Source: Parendozoicomonas verongulae (GTDB lineage: Bacteria; Pseudomonadota; Gammaproteobacteria; Pseudomonadales; Endozoicomonadaceae). From it: a stretch of 64,000 nt of DNA. The stretch spans positions 39,120 to 103,119 of the forward strand of contig NZ_SMME01000873.1 of assembly GCF_009711465.1 (NCBI RefSeq), read 5' to 3'. Shown piece after piece: positions 53,952-62,730 of this stretch. Under the pieces are notes generated by a model that saw only the letters and a list, made by a program, of their open reading frames with translations, made no database searches and had not been told where the DNA came from. Positions within the stretch are counted from its first letter, which is position 1; the number at the start of each line of letters is the position of its first letter. The translations under genes and the position numbers were made by a program.

Positions 53952-55703
53952 TCAACGCAAGCTTCCTTTGTCATCAAGCTTCAGATAAGGCAGGAGCTCT
54001 CCCGAAGCCTCTCCGGTACAATGAAGGCAACACTGCGAAGATCTCACCATTCCAAGATGCAGAATCTGTTCGCGGTGCGTATTCAATGCCGAAAGTAAGG
54101 GTCGAAGCCCTTTCTTTTGGCTTATATCATTGCGGACTTCTTCTGTAATCTCCTCCAGTCTGAGAATAGGGTTCCCCCTTTTTATCCTCCCACCTGTCAC
54201 ACTCTTGTATTGCCTTAGCTCCCCAGCCCTCTGGGCAACTACCTTTTCCATATGTTTAAACACCGTTTTGATATCATCCTCGGTTGTCCAGTCACCAAAA
54301 GGGTTCTCCTCGGTATGGAATACTATATGCTCAACAGCGCTACGCAGAGATAAGACCTGCACATTCTGGCCGTGTAAAGGTGAACCTGGTGGTTGAGGAG
54401 TACTTTTGTCACTCCATGTCTCCTGAAACGATAGCGTGTCACTGGCAGGCCCTTGTACTCCATAGCCTGATAAACTCAGCAAAAAGGGTGGAGATATGGA
54501 AGGAGGTGTTGCTGGGCTGTTTTTTCTTTCTACTCTGCTGGGATTCAATTCCGGTGAACGCCACCTCCTATGCTCATGCGCCTCTATGTCCATGCTTTCG
54601 GCGTCATTTATAACGACTGTCCACGGTAAGTCGCTTGGAGAATAGGTAAACTCAAAAGGCCCATCCTGTATTTCAAAGTGAGGGTCATGCCACCCCTTTA
54701 CGAAAAATGGGCTGGTAGCATGAACTTTTTGATCTAGAGATAACATCCCATCACTGTCGTCAGTTACCAGCTTGCCTGAAGACCACTTCCTGACCTTCAC
54801 CATGACCTGATCAGCTTTTTCCGGGTTTCTCCCTAAAACCAAAAACTTTGGTTCAAAACTTTCAATAGTATTGTCATAAACTGTTTCCTCCTTCGGTTCA
54901 AATATCAGCATTAAATCAGAAGAGTCAGGTGCACATCTGCTCTCCACTGCCTGGAAGCTCAAAAAGCAATTTTTACTTTTATCAATTTTCCCCGTAGCAA
55001 TAATGCTGAACGACCTGTCATGACTAGACGGTGCCAGCCCCTCTTTCAATTCAAAATGCTTAGCAAAATGAACTACCAGTTTTGTTAGCCAATGTCTTCT
55101 AATCAGTTCCAGGTCTTGTTTTTCCGCACCCAGCATATCGACCACAGTCATATCATTTGAATCAGCGGAGGAGCCGGGCCTGGCATCATCCAGCCGATAT
55201 GCAAAATACAATTGGGAAAACGGAAGCACTACCCCCTCAGATGCTTCAGACTCTTGCTGCAGCAAACTGCGGTTAACTGCTGCGAGCGGACTGTTTCCAT
55301 CACCAAAATCACTATTAACAATCAGCATAACTCTATTACTTCTGCTCTCTTGATCCTGATAGTTCATACTGAATCCATAGAACTCTTCATGGATTGGCAA
55401 GCTCATACTAATGTCAGAAGTACCATCAGATACAAGTTGAGATACAGCAGCAGGTCTGTGAGCATCCGGTACACTTTGAAGCATATAAGCCTCATGTTCC
55501 ATAGAGGGTATGTGACTCCTTTGATATGTGATGGTCAGCCTGTTTTGTTGTGTATTTATACGCTGCTCTTCCAGTTTAAAAAGAAAATGGGGAACAACCA
55601 CTTCAATTCTATGTTCTTCAGCCGAGTAAGCACTCAGGGAGGAAAGCAATAAGGCCACAATATAAACAGCATGGGCGTGAAAACGTTTCAGGTTGCCAGA
55701 CAT
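53952..55703 (-). CDS. Exported protein of unknown function, 583 aa
   Basis: The first 28 residues are a signal peptide (HAVYIVALLLSSLSAYSAEE). No catalytic motif or known domain is recognised. The mature part begins with probable beta strands (HRIEVVVPHFLF, LTITYQ), contains a DQESRSN-centred segment also present in the exported protein at 62731, then a charged central region and a helical C-terminal part (TEDDIKTVFKHMEKVVAQRAGELRQY). The ending has three cysteines (SQCCLHC). Shared words with 62731 suggest a common N-terminal domain and a paralogous secreted family. It is single, between slt and dtd. Confidence 0.65.
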   Translation of the reverse strand: MSGNLKRFHAHAVYIVALLLSSLSAYSAEEHRIEVVVPHFLFKLEEQRINTQQNRLTITYQRSHIPSMEHEAYMLQSVPDAHRPAAVSQLVSDGTSDISMSLPIHEEFYGFSMNYQDQESRSNRVMLIVNSDFGDGNSPLAAVNRSLLQQESEASEGVVLPFSQLYFAYRLDDARPGSSADSNDMTVVDMLGAEKQDLELIRRHWLTKLVVHFAKHFELKEGLAPSSHDRSFSIIATGKIDKSKNCFLSFQAVESRCAPDSSDLMLIFEPKEETVYDNTIESFEPKFLVLGRNPEKADQVMVKVRKWSSGKLVTDDSDGMLSLDQKVHATSPFFVKGWHDPHFEIQDGPFEFTYSPSDLPWTVVINDAESMDIEAHEHRRWRSPELNPSRVERKNSPATPPSISPPFLLSLSGYGVQGPASDTLSFQETWSDKSTPQPPGSPLHGQNVQVLSLRSAVEHIVFHTEENPFGDWTTEDDIKTVFKHMEKVVAQRAGELRQYKSVTGGRIKRGNPILRLEEITEEVRNDISQKKGLRPLLSALNTHREQILHLGMVRSSQCCLHCTGEASGELLPYLKLDDKGSLR

Positions 55704-55780
55704 AACGTCTCTATCTCTCAGGCTCTGTGCAAGGGGAGAGAGTAGACAAAAAACATGTACCGTGTCGTTTAAATAGAGCT

Positions 55781-56218
55781 TTAAACTTCCAGCATAAACG
55801 TCACTGGCCCATCATTAAGCAAACTGACTTTCATGTCGGCACCAAAACGGCCAGTAGACACTTTAGGGTGCCTGGCTTTCGCCATATTCACAAACTGGTT
55901 ATAAAGCTCTTTCCCCAGAGCAGGAGAGGCTCCGGAACTAAAACTGGGGCGCAGTCCTTTACGGGTTTCGGCCACCAGTGTGAACTGGGATACCACCAGC
56001 ACCCCCCCTTCAATGTCGGTGACGCTGCAGTTCATCTTGCCCTCTTCGTCCGAGAACATGCGGTACTTGAGCACCTTATCCAGCAATTTACTGGCTTTTT
56101 CCGGTGTATCGTCTTTCTCCACACCTAGCAGCAGCAGAATACCGTTATCAATTTCTCCAATGGTCTCCCCATCGACCACAATACTGGCATGACTCACCCT
56201 CTGTACCAGACCTTTCAT
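55781..56218 (-). CDS. dtd: D-aminoacyl-tRNA deacylase
   Basis: Homodimeric proofreading enzyme of 145 aa that hydrolyses D-amino acids from tRNA. Both active-site motifs are present: SQFTLVAETRKG and the Gly-cisPro loop NDGPVTF near the C-terminus. The frame is open up to 56566, but ATG 56218 starts at the universal MKGLVQRVSHASV-like N-terminus with AGGAG upstream. Confidence 0.96.
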   Translation of the reverse strand: MKGLVQRVSHASIVVDGETIGEIDNGILLLLGVEKDDTPEKASKLLDKVLKYRMFSDEEGKMNCSVTDIEGGVLVVSQFTLVAETRKGLRPSFSSGASPALGKELYNQFVNMAKARHPKVSTGRFGADMKVSLLNDGPVTFMLEV

Positions 56219-56317
56219 CCAAAACACTCCTGCGCTCTCTAAACCTGAGCTTCCAATGCTTCCATTAAAAGAGGGGCGAACTAAACTTTCAGTTCCTTCC
56301 CCGTGAGATCTTCCGCT

Positions 56318-56692
56318 ATGCACCATGACAGTCTCACAGCAGTACTGAACGCCAGTAAAAACTGGATTAAACACTTTAACAAGGGGGACAGCGATTACTG
56401 CACCGCAGCTTACATCCCAGATGCCCTGATGGAGGCCAAACCCATGGGCGAATACACGGGCCGTGAGGAGATTAATAACTTCTGGCGCCCGTTTATTCAA
56501 TCTGGAGCCACTGATTTGATATATACCGATATCTGGCTCAAACAGATTGATGAAACCAAAGTTCATTTGGGCGCCAACTGGCGCATGAATGTCGGGCGGG
56601 GGGTTATTACCCTGGAGGAGTGGGTGAAAACGGAGTCAGGCCCCTGGAAGCTTGCAATGGATGCCTTCGAAATACAGGAGCAGTTCCAGTAG
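56318..56692 (+). CDS. SnoaL/NTF2-like small protein
   Basis: Protein of 124 aa with the cone-shaped NTF2-fold pattern: an N-terminal helix (LNASKNWIKHFNKGDSDYCTAAY), the strand-loop AKPMGEYTGREEINNFWRPF common to SnoaL/DUF4440 proteins, and C-terminal strands with EEWVKTESGPWKLAMDAFE. No catalytic residues can be assigned. The frame opens at GTG 56303; ATG 56318 is equally plausible. It is inserted between dtd and pip, transcribed opposite to both. Confidence 0.7.
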   Translation: MHHDSLTAVLNASKNWIKHFNKGDSDYCTAAYIPDALMEAKPMGEYTGREEINNFWRPFIQSGATDLIYTDIWLKQIDETKVHLGANWRMNVGRGVITLEEWVKTESGPWKLAMDAFEIQEQFQ

Positions 56693-56726
56693 CCTGAACA
56701 CTATTTGAATAGCCTGTTCTTAAATA

Positions 56727-57707
56727 TTAAGAGCTTCTGTCCAGATTAAATTCCGCTTTAAACCGACGGGCCATCTCATCTGTTGCTCGCACCATGGCAT
56801 CACGAATCCCTGACTCATTGGCTGAATGTCCCGCATCTCTCACGATACGCAGTTCACTGTTCGGCCAGGCAGCCTGAAGGGTCAGGGCATTCTCCAGTGG
56901 GCAGATTATATCGTAGCGACCATGAACGATAATGCCGGGGACATCCTCAATGGCTGATAATTCCGGTAGCACACCATCGGTTTCCAGAAAGATATTGTTA
57001 GCGAGATAGTGTGTGCAGATACGCGCCAGCGCTATAGCTTTGTGGGGGTCAGAAAAACTGTCCAGCACCTCCTGACTGGGACGCAATGTGGAACAGTGAG
57101 CATCCCACGTGCAAAACGCTTTTGCCGCTCCCATGCGAGCCAGCTCGTCATCACCCGTCAGGCGTTTGTAGCAGGCCTGCAGCAAGTCATCCCGTTCATT
57201 CTCAGGAAAATGTGCCGCAAAAGTTTGCCAGTAATCCGGAAATATGCGTCCTGACCCCTCTTTGGAAAATAACCAGCGGCTGTCACTTTCCCGCCCGAGA
57301 TAAACACCTCGGAGCACCAGCCCCAACACCTTATCGGTGTGACGGGCCGCGTATAGCAGAGCGAGTGTAGCCCCCCAAGAGCCACCCAACACCAGCCAGC
57401 GATCAATTTTGAGCTCAGTACGGATGGTTTCCATATCAGAGACCAGATCGTCCGAGGTGTTGTCTTTCAACTCAGCATGGGGTGTAGAGCGACCGCAACC
57501 CCGCTGATCCCAGGTGATGATTCGATACATCTGCGGATCGAAAAAACGGCGACTGTGCTTATCGCAGGCACCCCCTGGGCCGCCGTGGAGGAATATGACC
57601 GGGATACCTTCAGGGTTACCACTCTCATCTACATAGATTTTATGCCCTCCGGATACCGGAAGGTTATGACGGGCATAAGGCTTAATGGGCGGGTAGAGGG
57701 TCAGCAT
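56727..57707 (-). CDS. pip: Proline iminopeptidase
   Basis: Alpha/beta-hydrolase of 326 aa releasing N-terminal proline. It starts LYPPIKPYARHNLPVSGGHKIYVDESGNPEG, with oxyanion HGGPGG, DQRGCGRSTPH, nucleophile GGSWGATLAL, the Asp of GRYDIICP and His of DAGHSANE. Family length and all S33 motifs agree. The start at 57707 has AGGGA upstream; the frame is open to 57734. It lies close to dtd, a pairing also seen in Pseudomonas. Confidence 0.95.
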   Translation of the reverse strand: MLTLYPPIKPYARHNLPVSGGHKIYVDESGNPEGIPVIFLHGGPGGACDKHSRRFFDPQMYRIITWDQRGCGRSTPHAELKDNTSDDLVSDMETIRTELKIDRWLVLGGSWGATLALLYAARHTDKVLGLVLRGVYLGRESDSRWLFSKEGSGRIFPDYWQTFAAHFPENERDDLLQACYKRLTGDDELARMGAAKAFCTWDAHCSTLRPSQEVLDSFSDPHKAIALARICTHYLANNIFLETDGVLPELSAIEDVPGIIVHGRYDIICPLENALTLQAAWPNSELRIVRDAGHSANESGIRDAMVRATDEMARRFKAEFNLDRSS

Positions 57708-57800
57708 TGAGAAATCCCTGTAAGTTCCTGACATGTGGGCGCCACTGCGACTACTACCACACTACTCCTATGGCGCGCCTTCTTAAAGCCATTATAAATG

Positions 57801-57830
57801 AAAAGCCCCGAAGCATTTCTGCAACGGGGC
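57801..57830 (-). terminator. Rho-independent terminator after typA
   Basis: On the minus strand GCCCCG pairs with CGGGGC across a 14-nt loop and is followed by TTTTCATTT, 7 nt after the typA stop. Confidence 0.75.
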
Positions 57831-57836
57831 CGGGTA

Positions 57837-59663
57837 TTACTTCTTCTTGTTCATACGCTTGCGCTCAACCTCAGTGAGGTACTTCTTACGCAGGCGGATG
57901 TGGTTTGGTGTTACTTCAACCAGTTCGTCGTCATCGATGAATTCCAGAGCCTGCTCCAGAGTGTGGCGGATAGGCGGAGTCAGGATAATGTTTTCATCAG
58001 TACCGGCAGCACGTACGTTAGTCAGCTGCTTACCCTTGGTGGGGTTCACCATCAGATCGTTGTCACGAATGTGAAGACCGATGATCTGACCTTCGTACAC
58101 ATCAATATTCGGATCGATAAACATACGACCACGGCTTTGCAGGTTGAACAGGGAGTAACCCAGTACCTTACCCTTCACCATGGACACCAGTACACCATTA
58201 TTACGACGGCCAACTTCACCTTCCTTCACAGGACCATAGTGGTCGAAGATGGAAGTCAGAATGCCGGAGCCGGAGGTCAGGGTCAGGAACAGGGAACGGA
58301 AACCGATCAGGCCACGGGATGGCATGATAAAGTCCAGGCGCACGCGTCCCTTGCCATCAGGAACCATGTTTTTCAGCTCGGCCTTACGCAGCCCCAGCTC
58401 TTCCATGATGGAACCCTGATGCTCCTCTTCAACATCAACAACAACCTGCTCGTAAGGTTCTTCCTTCACACCGTTGTTATCACGAACAACAACCTCAGGA
58501 CGGGAAACCGCCAGCTCGTAGCCTTCACGACGCATAGTTTCGATCAGAACAGACAAGTGCAGCTCACCACGACCAGCCACCTTGAACTTGTCAGCATCAT
58601 CGCCCTGCTCAACTCGCAGTGCCACGTTATGGATAAGTTCACGTTCCAGACGATCCTTGATGTTCCGGGAGGTAACAAACTTACCGTCCTGTCCACAGAA
58701 TGGAGAGTCGTTCACCTGGAAAGTCATGGATACGGTTGGCTCATCGACAGTCAGTGCTGGCAGAGCTTCCACATTGTTCACGTCGCACAGAGTATCGGAG
58801 ATGTTCAGACCTTCAATACCGGTGATACAGATAATGTCGCCAGCGCGGGCATCTTCTGTCTCAACACGCTCCAGACCAAGGTGACCCATCACCTTCTGAA
58901 TCTTGGCGTTGCGTTCTTCACCTTCACGGTTGATCAGGCGCACTGGCGTACCAGGCTGGATATGGCCACGTTTCACACGGCCGATACCGATTACGCCTAC
59001 GTAGCTGTTATAGTCCAGAGCGGAGATTTGCATCTGGAACGGGCCTTCTACGTCAACGTCCGGGCTGGGTACGTTTTCGGTGATCATCTCAAACAGCGGA
59101 GTCATGTCTTCCGCCAGCTGGTCTGGCTCCAGACCGGCCACACCGTTCAGTGCAGAGGCGTAGATCACCGGGAAGTCCAGCTGCTCGTCGGTAGCACCCA
59201 GGTTGTCGAACAGGTCAAATACCTGATCCATAACCCAGTCGGGCCGCGCGCCGGGGCGGTCTACCTTGTTGATAACTACGATGGGGCGCAAACCCTGCTC
59301 GAACGCCTTGGAGGTGACGAAGCGGGTTTGTGGCATTGGGCCGTCTACTGCGTCTACCAGCAGTAACACGGAATCCACCATAGACAGAACACGTTCCACT
59401 TCACCACCGAAGTCAGCGTGCCCTGGGGTATCCACAATGTTGATATGGTAATCATTCCAGTTAATGGCCGTGTTCTTGGCCAGAATGGTAATGCCGCGCT
59501 CTTTCTCCTGGTCGTTGGAGTCCATGATGCGCTCGGTGCCCTGATCCTTACGGCCAAGGGTTCCGGACTGCTGCAACAGCTTATCGACCAGCGTGGTTTT
59601 ACCGTGGTCAACGTGGGCGATGATCGCTACGTTGCGCAGTTTTTCAATTACAGACTCGCTCAC
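57837..59663 (-). CDS. typA: Ribosome-binding GTPase TypA/BipA
   Basis: Translational GTPase of 608 aa acting in ribosome assembly at low temperature and stress responses. G1 [13 protein letters not shown]2 [14 protein letters not shown]3 [17 protein letters not shown]4 [12 protein letters not shown], then EF-G-like domains II, III and V (SRGLIGFRS) and the BipA-specific C-terminal domain ending [20 protein letters not shown] (tail shortened here). Codon use looks highly biased. The 522-codon frame on the opposite strand is a shadow of this bias. Confidence 0.97.
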   Translation of the reverse strand: MSESVIEKLRNVAIIAHVDHGKTTLVDKLLQQSGTLGRKDQGTERIMDSNDQEKERGITILAKNTAINWNDYHINIVDTPGHADFGGEVERVLSMVDSVLLLVDAVDGPMPQTRFVTSKAFEQGLRPIVVINKVDRPGARPDWVMDQVFDLFDNLGATDEQLDFPVIYASALNGVAGLEPDQLAEDMTPLFEMITENVPSPDVDVEGPFQMQISALDYNSYVGVIGIGRVKRGHIQPGTPVRLINREGEERNAKIQKVMGHLGLERVETEDARAGDIICITGIEGLNISDTLCDVNNVEALPALTVDEPTVSMTFQVNDSPFCGQDGKFVTSRNIKDRLERELIHNVALRVEQGDDADKFKVAGRGELHLSVLIETMRREGYELAVSRPEVVVRDNNGVKEEPYEQVVVDVEEEHQGSIMEELGLRKAELKNMVPDGKGRVRLDFIMPSRGLIGFRSLFLTLTSGSGILTSIFDHYGPVKEGEVGRRNNGVLVSMVKGKVLGYSLFNLQSRGRMFIDPNIDVYEGQIIGLHIRDNDLMVNPTKGKQLTNVRAAGTDENIILTPPIRHTLEQALEFIDDDELVEVTPNHIRLRKKYLTEVERKRMNKKK

Positions 59664-59698
59664 AAGGAAGTTGCCTCTTTCATCCAGCTCCCCAAGCC

Positions 59699-60361
59699 TT
59701 ACTCGGCCAGGGCATCCGCCAGAAGTTTGTCCAGTTTCTGCTGGAACCCTTTTGAGGAACCAGCCATATCGTTATAGCTTTCTGCCAGAATAGCCGTTGA
59801 ATCACCCAACAGCTTGATATCGTCCCGATAACGGGTCATATGTCTGAAATTTCGTAGCCTGCTCGTCTCACTGAGACTGTAGTTATGGCAGCGCATATCA
59901 GAAATATCGATCAGTCCGAAGCGTTCATCCGGCATGCGGAGAATATTTCCCATGTGCAGAGAACGGAAATACACCCCGGAACGGTGCAGCCAGGCAATAA
60001 ATCGACCCAGATCACGGACCAGATGTTGCCGCTCCAGGTCGTTACACTCTCCCAGCCATGTGCGCAGAGTGTCACCGGCCAGTGGCCGGTAATGAACGCC
60101 TGTTCGCTCAATGGATGGAATTTTATAAACAGACTTTATTTCAACTGTCGGTATGCCTCGCTGAATCAGCGCATGGGCATTTTCGGCAAAACGCATGGCA
60201 TAAGGCCATATCAGCTCAGACGTCAGTAACCGCTTGCGGCGGAACAACTTCAGAAATGTTCCGTCCTGCAGAATGATTACCTTATCGCCAAAGCCATCGG
60301 CTTCAATAACTCTGCCGCCTTCCCGCAGTCTGTTATAGTCTGTAGCAGTAAGAATCTGCAT
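59699..60361 (-). CDS. WaaP/BUD32-type small kinase-like protein
   Basis: Protein of 220 aa with a minimal kinase fold: ILQDGTFLKLFRRKRLL (the Lys-containing N-lobe strand), a helix with IQRGIPTVEI, then the catalytic-loop-like GVYFRSLHMGNILRM (His and Asn in place of HxDxxxxN, so the first Asp is Ser/His-shifted) and FGLIDISDMR as the DFG equivalent. It resembles the small lipopolysaccharide- or toluene-tolerance-linked kinases of pseudomonads. Activity and target are unknown. The start is 36 bp upstream of typA on the same strand order. Confidence 0.7.
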   Translation of the reverse strand: MQILTATDYNRLREGGRVIEADGFGDKVIILQDGTFLKLFRRKRLLTSELIWPYAMRFAENAHALIQRGIPTVEIKSVYKIPSIERTGVHYRPLAGDTLRTWLGECNDLERQHLVRDLGRFIAWLHRSGVYFRSLHMGNILRMPDERFGLIDISDMRCHNYSLSETSRLRNFRHMTRYRDDIKLLGDSTAILAESYNDMAGSSKGFQQKLDKLLADALAE

Positions 60362-60463
60362 TGAAAATTTTCAGCTTTCGTGTGTGCTGGTTGGCAAAGG
60401 CGGGCATTCTACCTGTACAGCCCCTGTAGGGAAAGGGACTTTGCATCCGTCAGAGGGAGGAAT

Positions 60464-60483
60464 CCGGAGCCTCCATGCTCCGG
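60464..60483 (-). terminator. Hairpin after the 678-aa exported protein gene
   Basis: CCGGAGC-CTCCAT-GCTCCGG, a 7-bp stem with a 6-nt loop, lies 12 nt beyond the stop codon. T-rich sequence follows only on the plus strand. Confidence 0.45.
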
Positions 60484-60494
60484 TGGCTTTTCAT

Positions 60495-62531
60495 TTACTT
60501 ACTCTTTATCCAGATAGTACCAACTATTCCCAGCTGGCCTGCGTCCATCAGAGCCTTGAAGAGCTTGTCTTCTGCCTGTACATGATTCGATTCTCTATTC
60601 TTGAGTCTTGTCAAAAACTGCAGAGCACCTTCCTTTCCATTTCCTTTTGACAACTCCTTCCACGCCTCTATTTCACAATCTTCAATGTTACAGCTTCTGG
60701 CCAGCGTCACCCATTTACTATAAATTCTACCCGCAGCACTTTCCCTTACACTAAATTCATCGAAGATTCCAGCGTATTGATACCCTTTGGACAAGCCTAT
60801 AAAGGAGGAGGCCTGACCCACATTACTGGCACCACCCAGGGCAATATCCCCCCCTGTACTGGAATGGCGTTGAGGAACCAGCTTACCTGCTGTTTTCACC
60901 ATGACCGCATACATTTCTTCGTCGGTTCCAACGCGCCCAAGAACATCCAGGAAAGCGTCTCTCATACCGTTTTCATAGATATCGTCAGAAGGCACAGAGC
61001 TTCTGAGCATCTTATCGAAGGTTATTTCACTATCTTCATCAAGTTCTTCGACAGAGTTAGATAAAACGACCACGAGCTTTCCGTAGGTGGTCGCATCAAC
61101 ATTTTGTGAGAAGTCCATGTAGTTAAGTAATGACTTGAAATCGATGACCCGCGGATTATGCACAAGGCCAAGGCGGCCCAGCAGGGCTTCCGTATCGGTA
61201 ATAGCAACATCATCAAGCTGGGAGGCGTGCTTCATAAAGAAGCTTTTTATAAGACTATCAACACTCACAAGAGCGGTTTGGGTTTTAAACTCCTTTGTGA
61301 CCATCTCTCTTAAGGTGTTCAAGTCAATCCCCTGTTGCTCAATCCCTGCCACGACTGCTCTCTCATCCGCACTGACTCCCCTCCTGGGCATCAGATCAAC
61401 ATACTTGAGCATAATATTGGTTTGCATCTCTTCCGAGCTGTTTTGTTTCAGATATTGACGGCGCTCATTCGGCTTGCTCTTCATCAATCCGTAAAACTGT
61501 TCAAATTTCCCTCCGACATGCCGCCAGGCTATTCCAACAAGAGCCCAGTTGGTAGACGGTGCCATTTTGAGAACAAAGCTTTTTGTGACCCCATTCAGTT
61601 TGAGACGGTAGGAGCTCAAGTCATCTTCAACATTCTGCTGTATGACATCAAGAGCGTTTTGCTGGTGTGCCTGTAATCCTCTCTTACGGGCTATCATATT
61701 CGCCATGGCAGTCATTCCCTGCTCAAACATTCCTCCAAGACCAGGAGCAGGCGCGGCAGGTGCAGGGGCTGCGTCAGGAGTGGCCGCAGCCACTGTCGTA
61801 TGACTTATATGTACATTAACAGTGGCAGCCCCTCCGGCGTTTTCTGAAGCAGGCAGTTTACTCCGGACGTCGTACTCGGAGCCTGGCTGTCTCTCATATG
61901 ACCTCTCCTCTACATGAACCCTGGGCGTTGAAGTGGAAGCTGTTTCCTTCTCGGACATTTTGGCAGGCCCGCTATGGGTTTCCCTCACATCAGATTGATT
62001 ACTCCCAGAAAGAGATTGATGCCCAGCCGATTGTGGAGCAGATTTAGTCTTTACCCAAGCCTGATAATCTTGAGCTATAACTCCCGCCAATGCTTTCATT
62101 CCAGGAGTGGAAGACGTGGACATTGCGCTAAAAACTTCACCCAGGCATGCCTCCCCCTCTTTCATGGATGTGTGCATGATATTATTTAATGTTTCTTTCG
62201 CATCAAATGATCCCCACATGCCCGATTTAGCAATTAAAGCCACTTTAGCTTTGGCTTTTGAACCGAGTGCTTTCTCTAATTCAGTACTACTTCCAATAAG
62301 GTTCCCGAAATCTGCTTCCGTTAAGACGACACCGCTCACCCAATCACCAAATTTGGCCTTTGTTCCAAAGTTGTCCAAATAAGTCTTCAGCTGAGCAATC
62401 TCAACACCATTCACCATGTCTCCAGACGCTGCAGTCGCCTTAGTCGCTAAGGTTCCCCATAAAAAAGCAACAGCAAATAGCGCTATTTTTCCCAATCCCA
62501 ACCTCGGCGCATATCCTCTCGATATGAACAT
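60495..62531 (-). CDS. Exported 678-aa protein with death-domain-like C-terminus
   Basis: A signal peptide covers about residues 1-35 (KIALFAVAFLWGTLATKATAAS). A helical region (about 40-155) is followed by a low-complexity linker (about 155-275: Ser/Thr-rich, then an Ala/Pro run), and then a long all-helical region. The last 75 residues (WVTLARSCNIEDCEIEAW, GALQFLTRLKNRES, DKLFKALMDAGQLGIVGTIW) match the pattern of eukaryotic death domains: W..LA...gl....I, then L..W/L, then ..L..AL...g. This is pattern recognition, not a search result. The protein is divergent from the tandem death-like protein at 62731. Confidence 0.65.
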   Translation of the reverse strand: MFISRGYAPRLGLGKIALFAVAFLWGTLATKATAASGDMVNGVEIAQLKTYLDNFGTKAKFGDWVSGVVLTEADFGNLIGSSTELEKALGSKAKAKVALIAKSGMWGSFDAKETLNNIMHTSMKEGEACLGEVFSAMSTSSTPGMKALAGVIAQDYQAWVKTKSAPQSAGHQSLSGSNQSDVRETHSGPAKMSEKETASTSTPRVHVEERSYERQPGSEYDVRSKLPASENAGGAATVNVHISHTTVAAATPDAAPAPAAPAPGLGGMFEQGMTAMANMIARKRGLQAHQQNALDVIQQNVEDDLSSYRLKLNGVTKSFVLKMAPSTNWALVGIAWRHVGGKFEQFYGLMKSKPNERRQYLKQNSSEEMQTNIMLKYVDLMPRRGVSADERAVVAGIEQQGIDLNTLREMVTKEFKTQTALVSVDSLIKSFFMKHASQLDDVAITDTEALLGRLGLVHNPRVIDFKSLLNYMDFSQNVDATTYGKLVVVLSNSVEELDEDSEITFDKMLRSSVPSDDIYENGMRDAFLDVLGRVGTDEEMYAVMVKTAGKLVPQRHSSTGGDIALGGASNVGQASSFIGLSKGYQYAGIFDEFSVRESAAGRIYSKWVTLARSCNIEDCEIEAWKELSKGNGKEGALQFLTRLKNRESNHVQAEDKLFKALMDAGQLGIVGTIWIKSK

Positions 62532-62730
62532 CAGAACCTCGCATTTTTATTGTGGAAGGGTACTGAGTCTAGAAAGAGAATCAGAATTTACTGTGTTTTT
62601 TTCGACAGTTTTCCCCCATCAGCGCAGGAGGAGTAACCCAAAACGAAAAATCACTCAGGCCTGAAACTTATACTCTATCCTTCGGCTCTTGGACTCTTAG
62701 CACATATTCAGATTACGGAGCCATATTGAA

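Noticed and set aside
57798..59366. 522-codon open frame on the plus strand opposite typA
   Set aside because: It mirrors the strongly biased codon use of typA, has no ribosome site or recognisable domain, and typA is certain.
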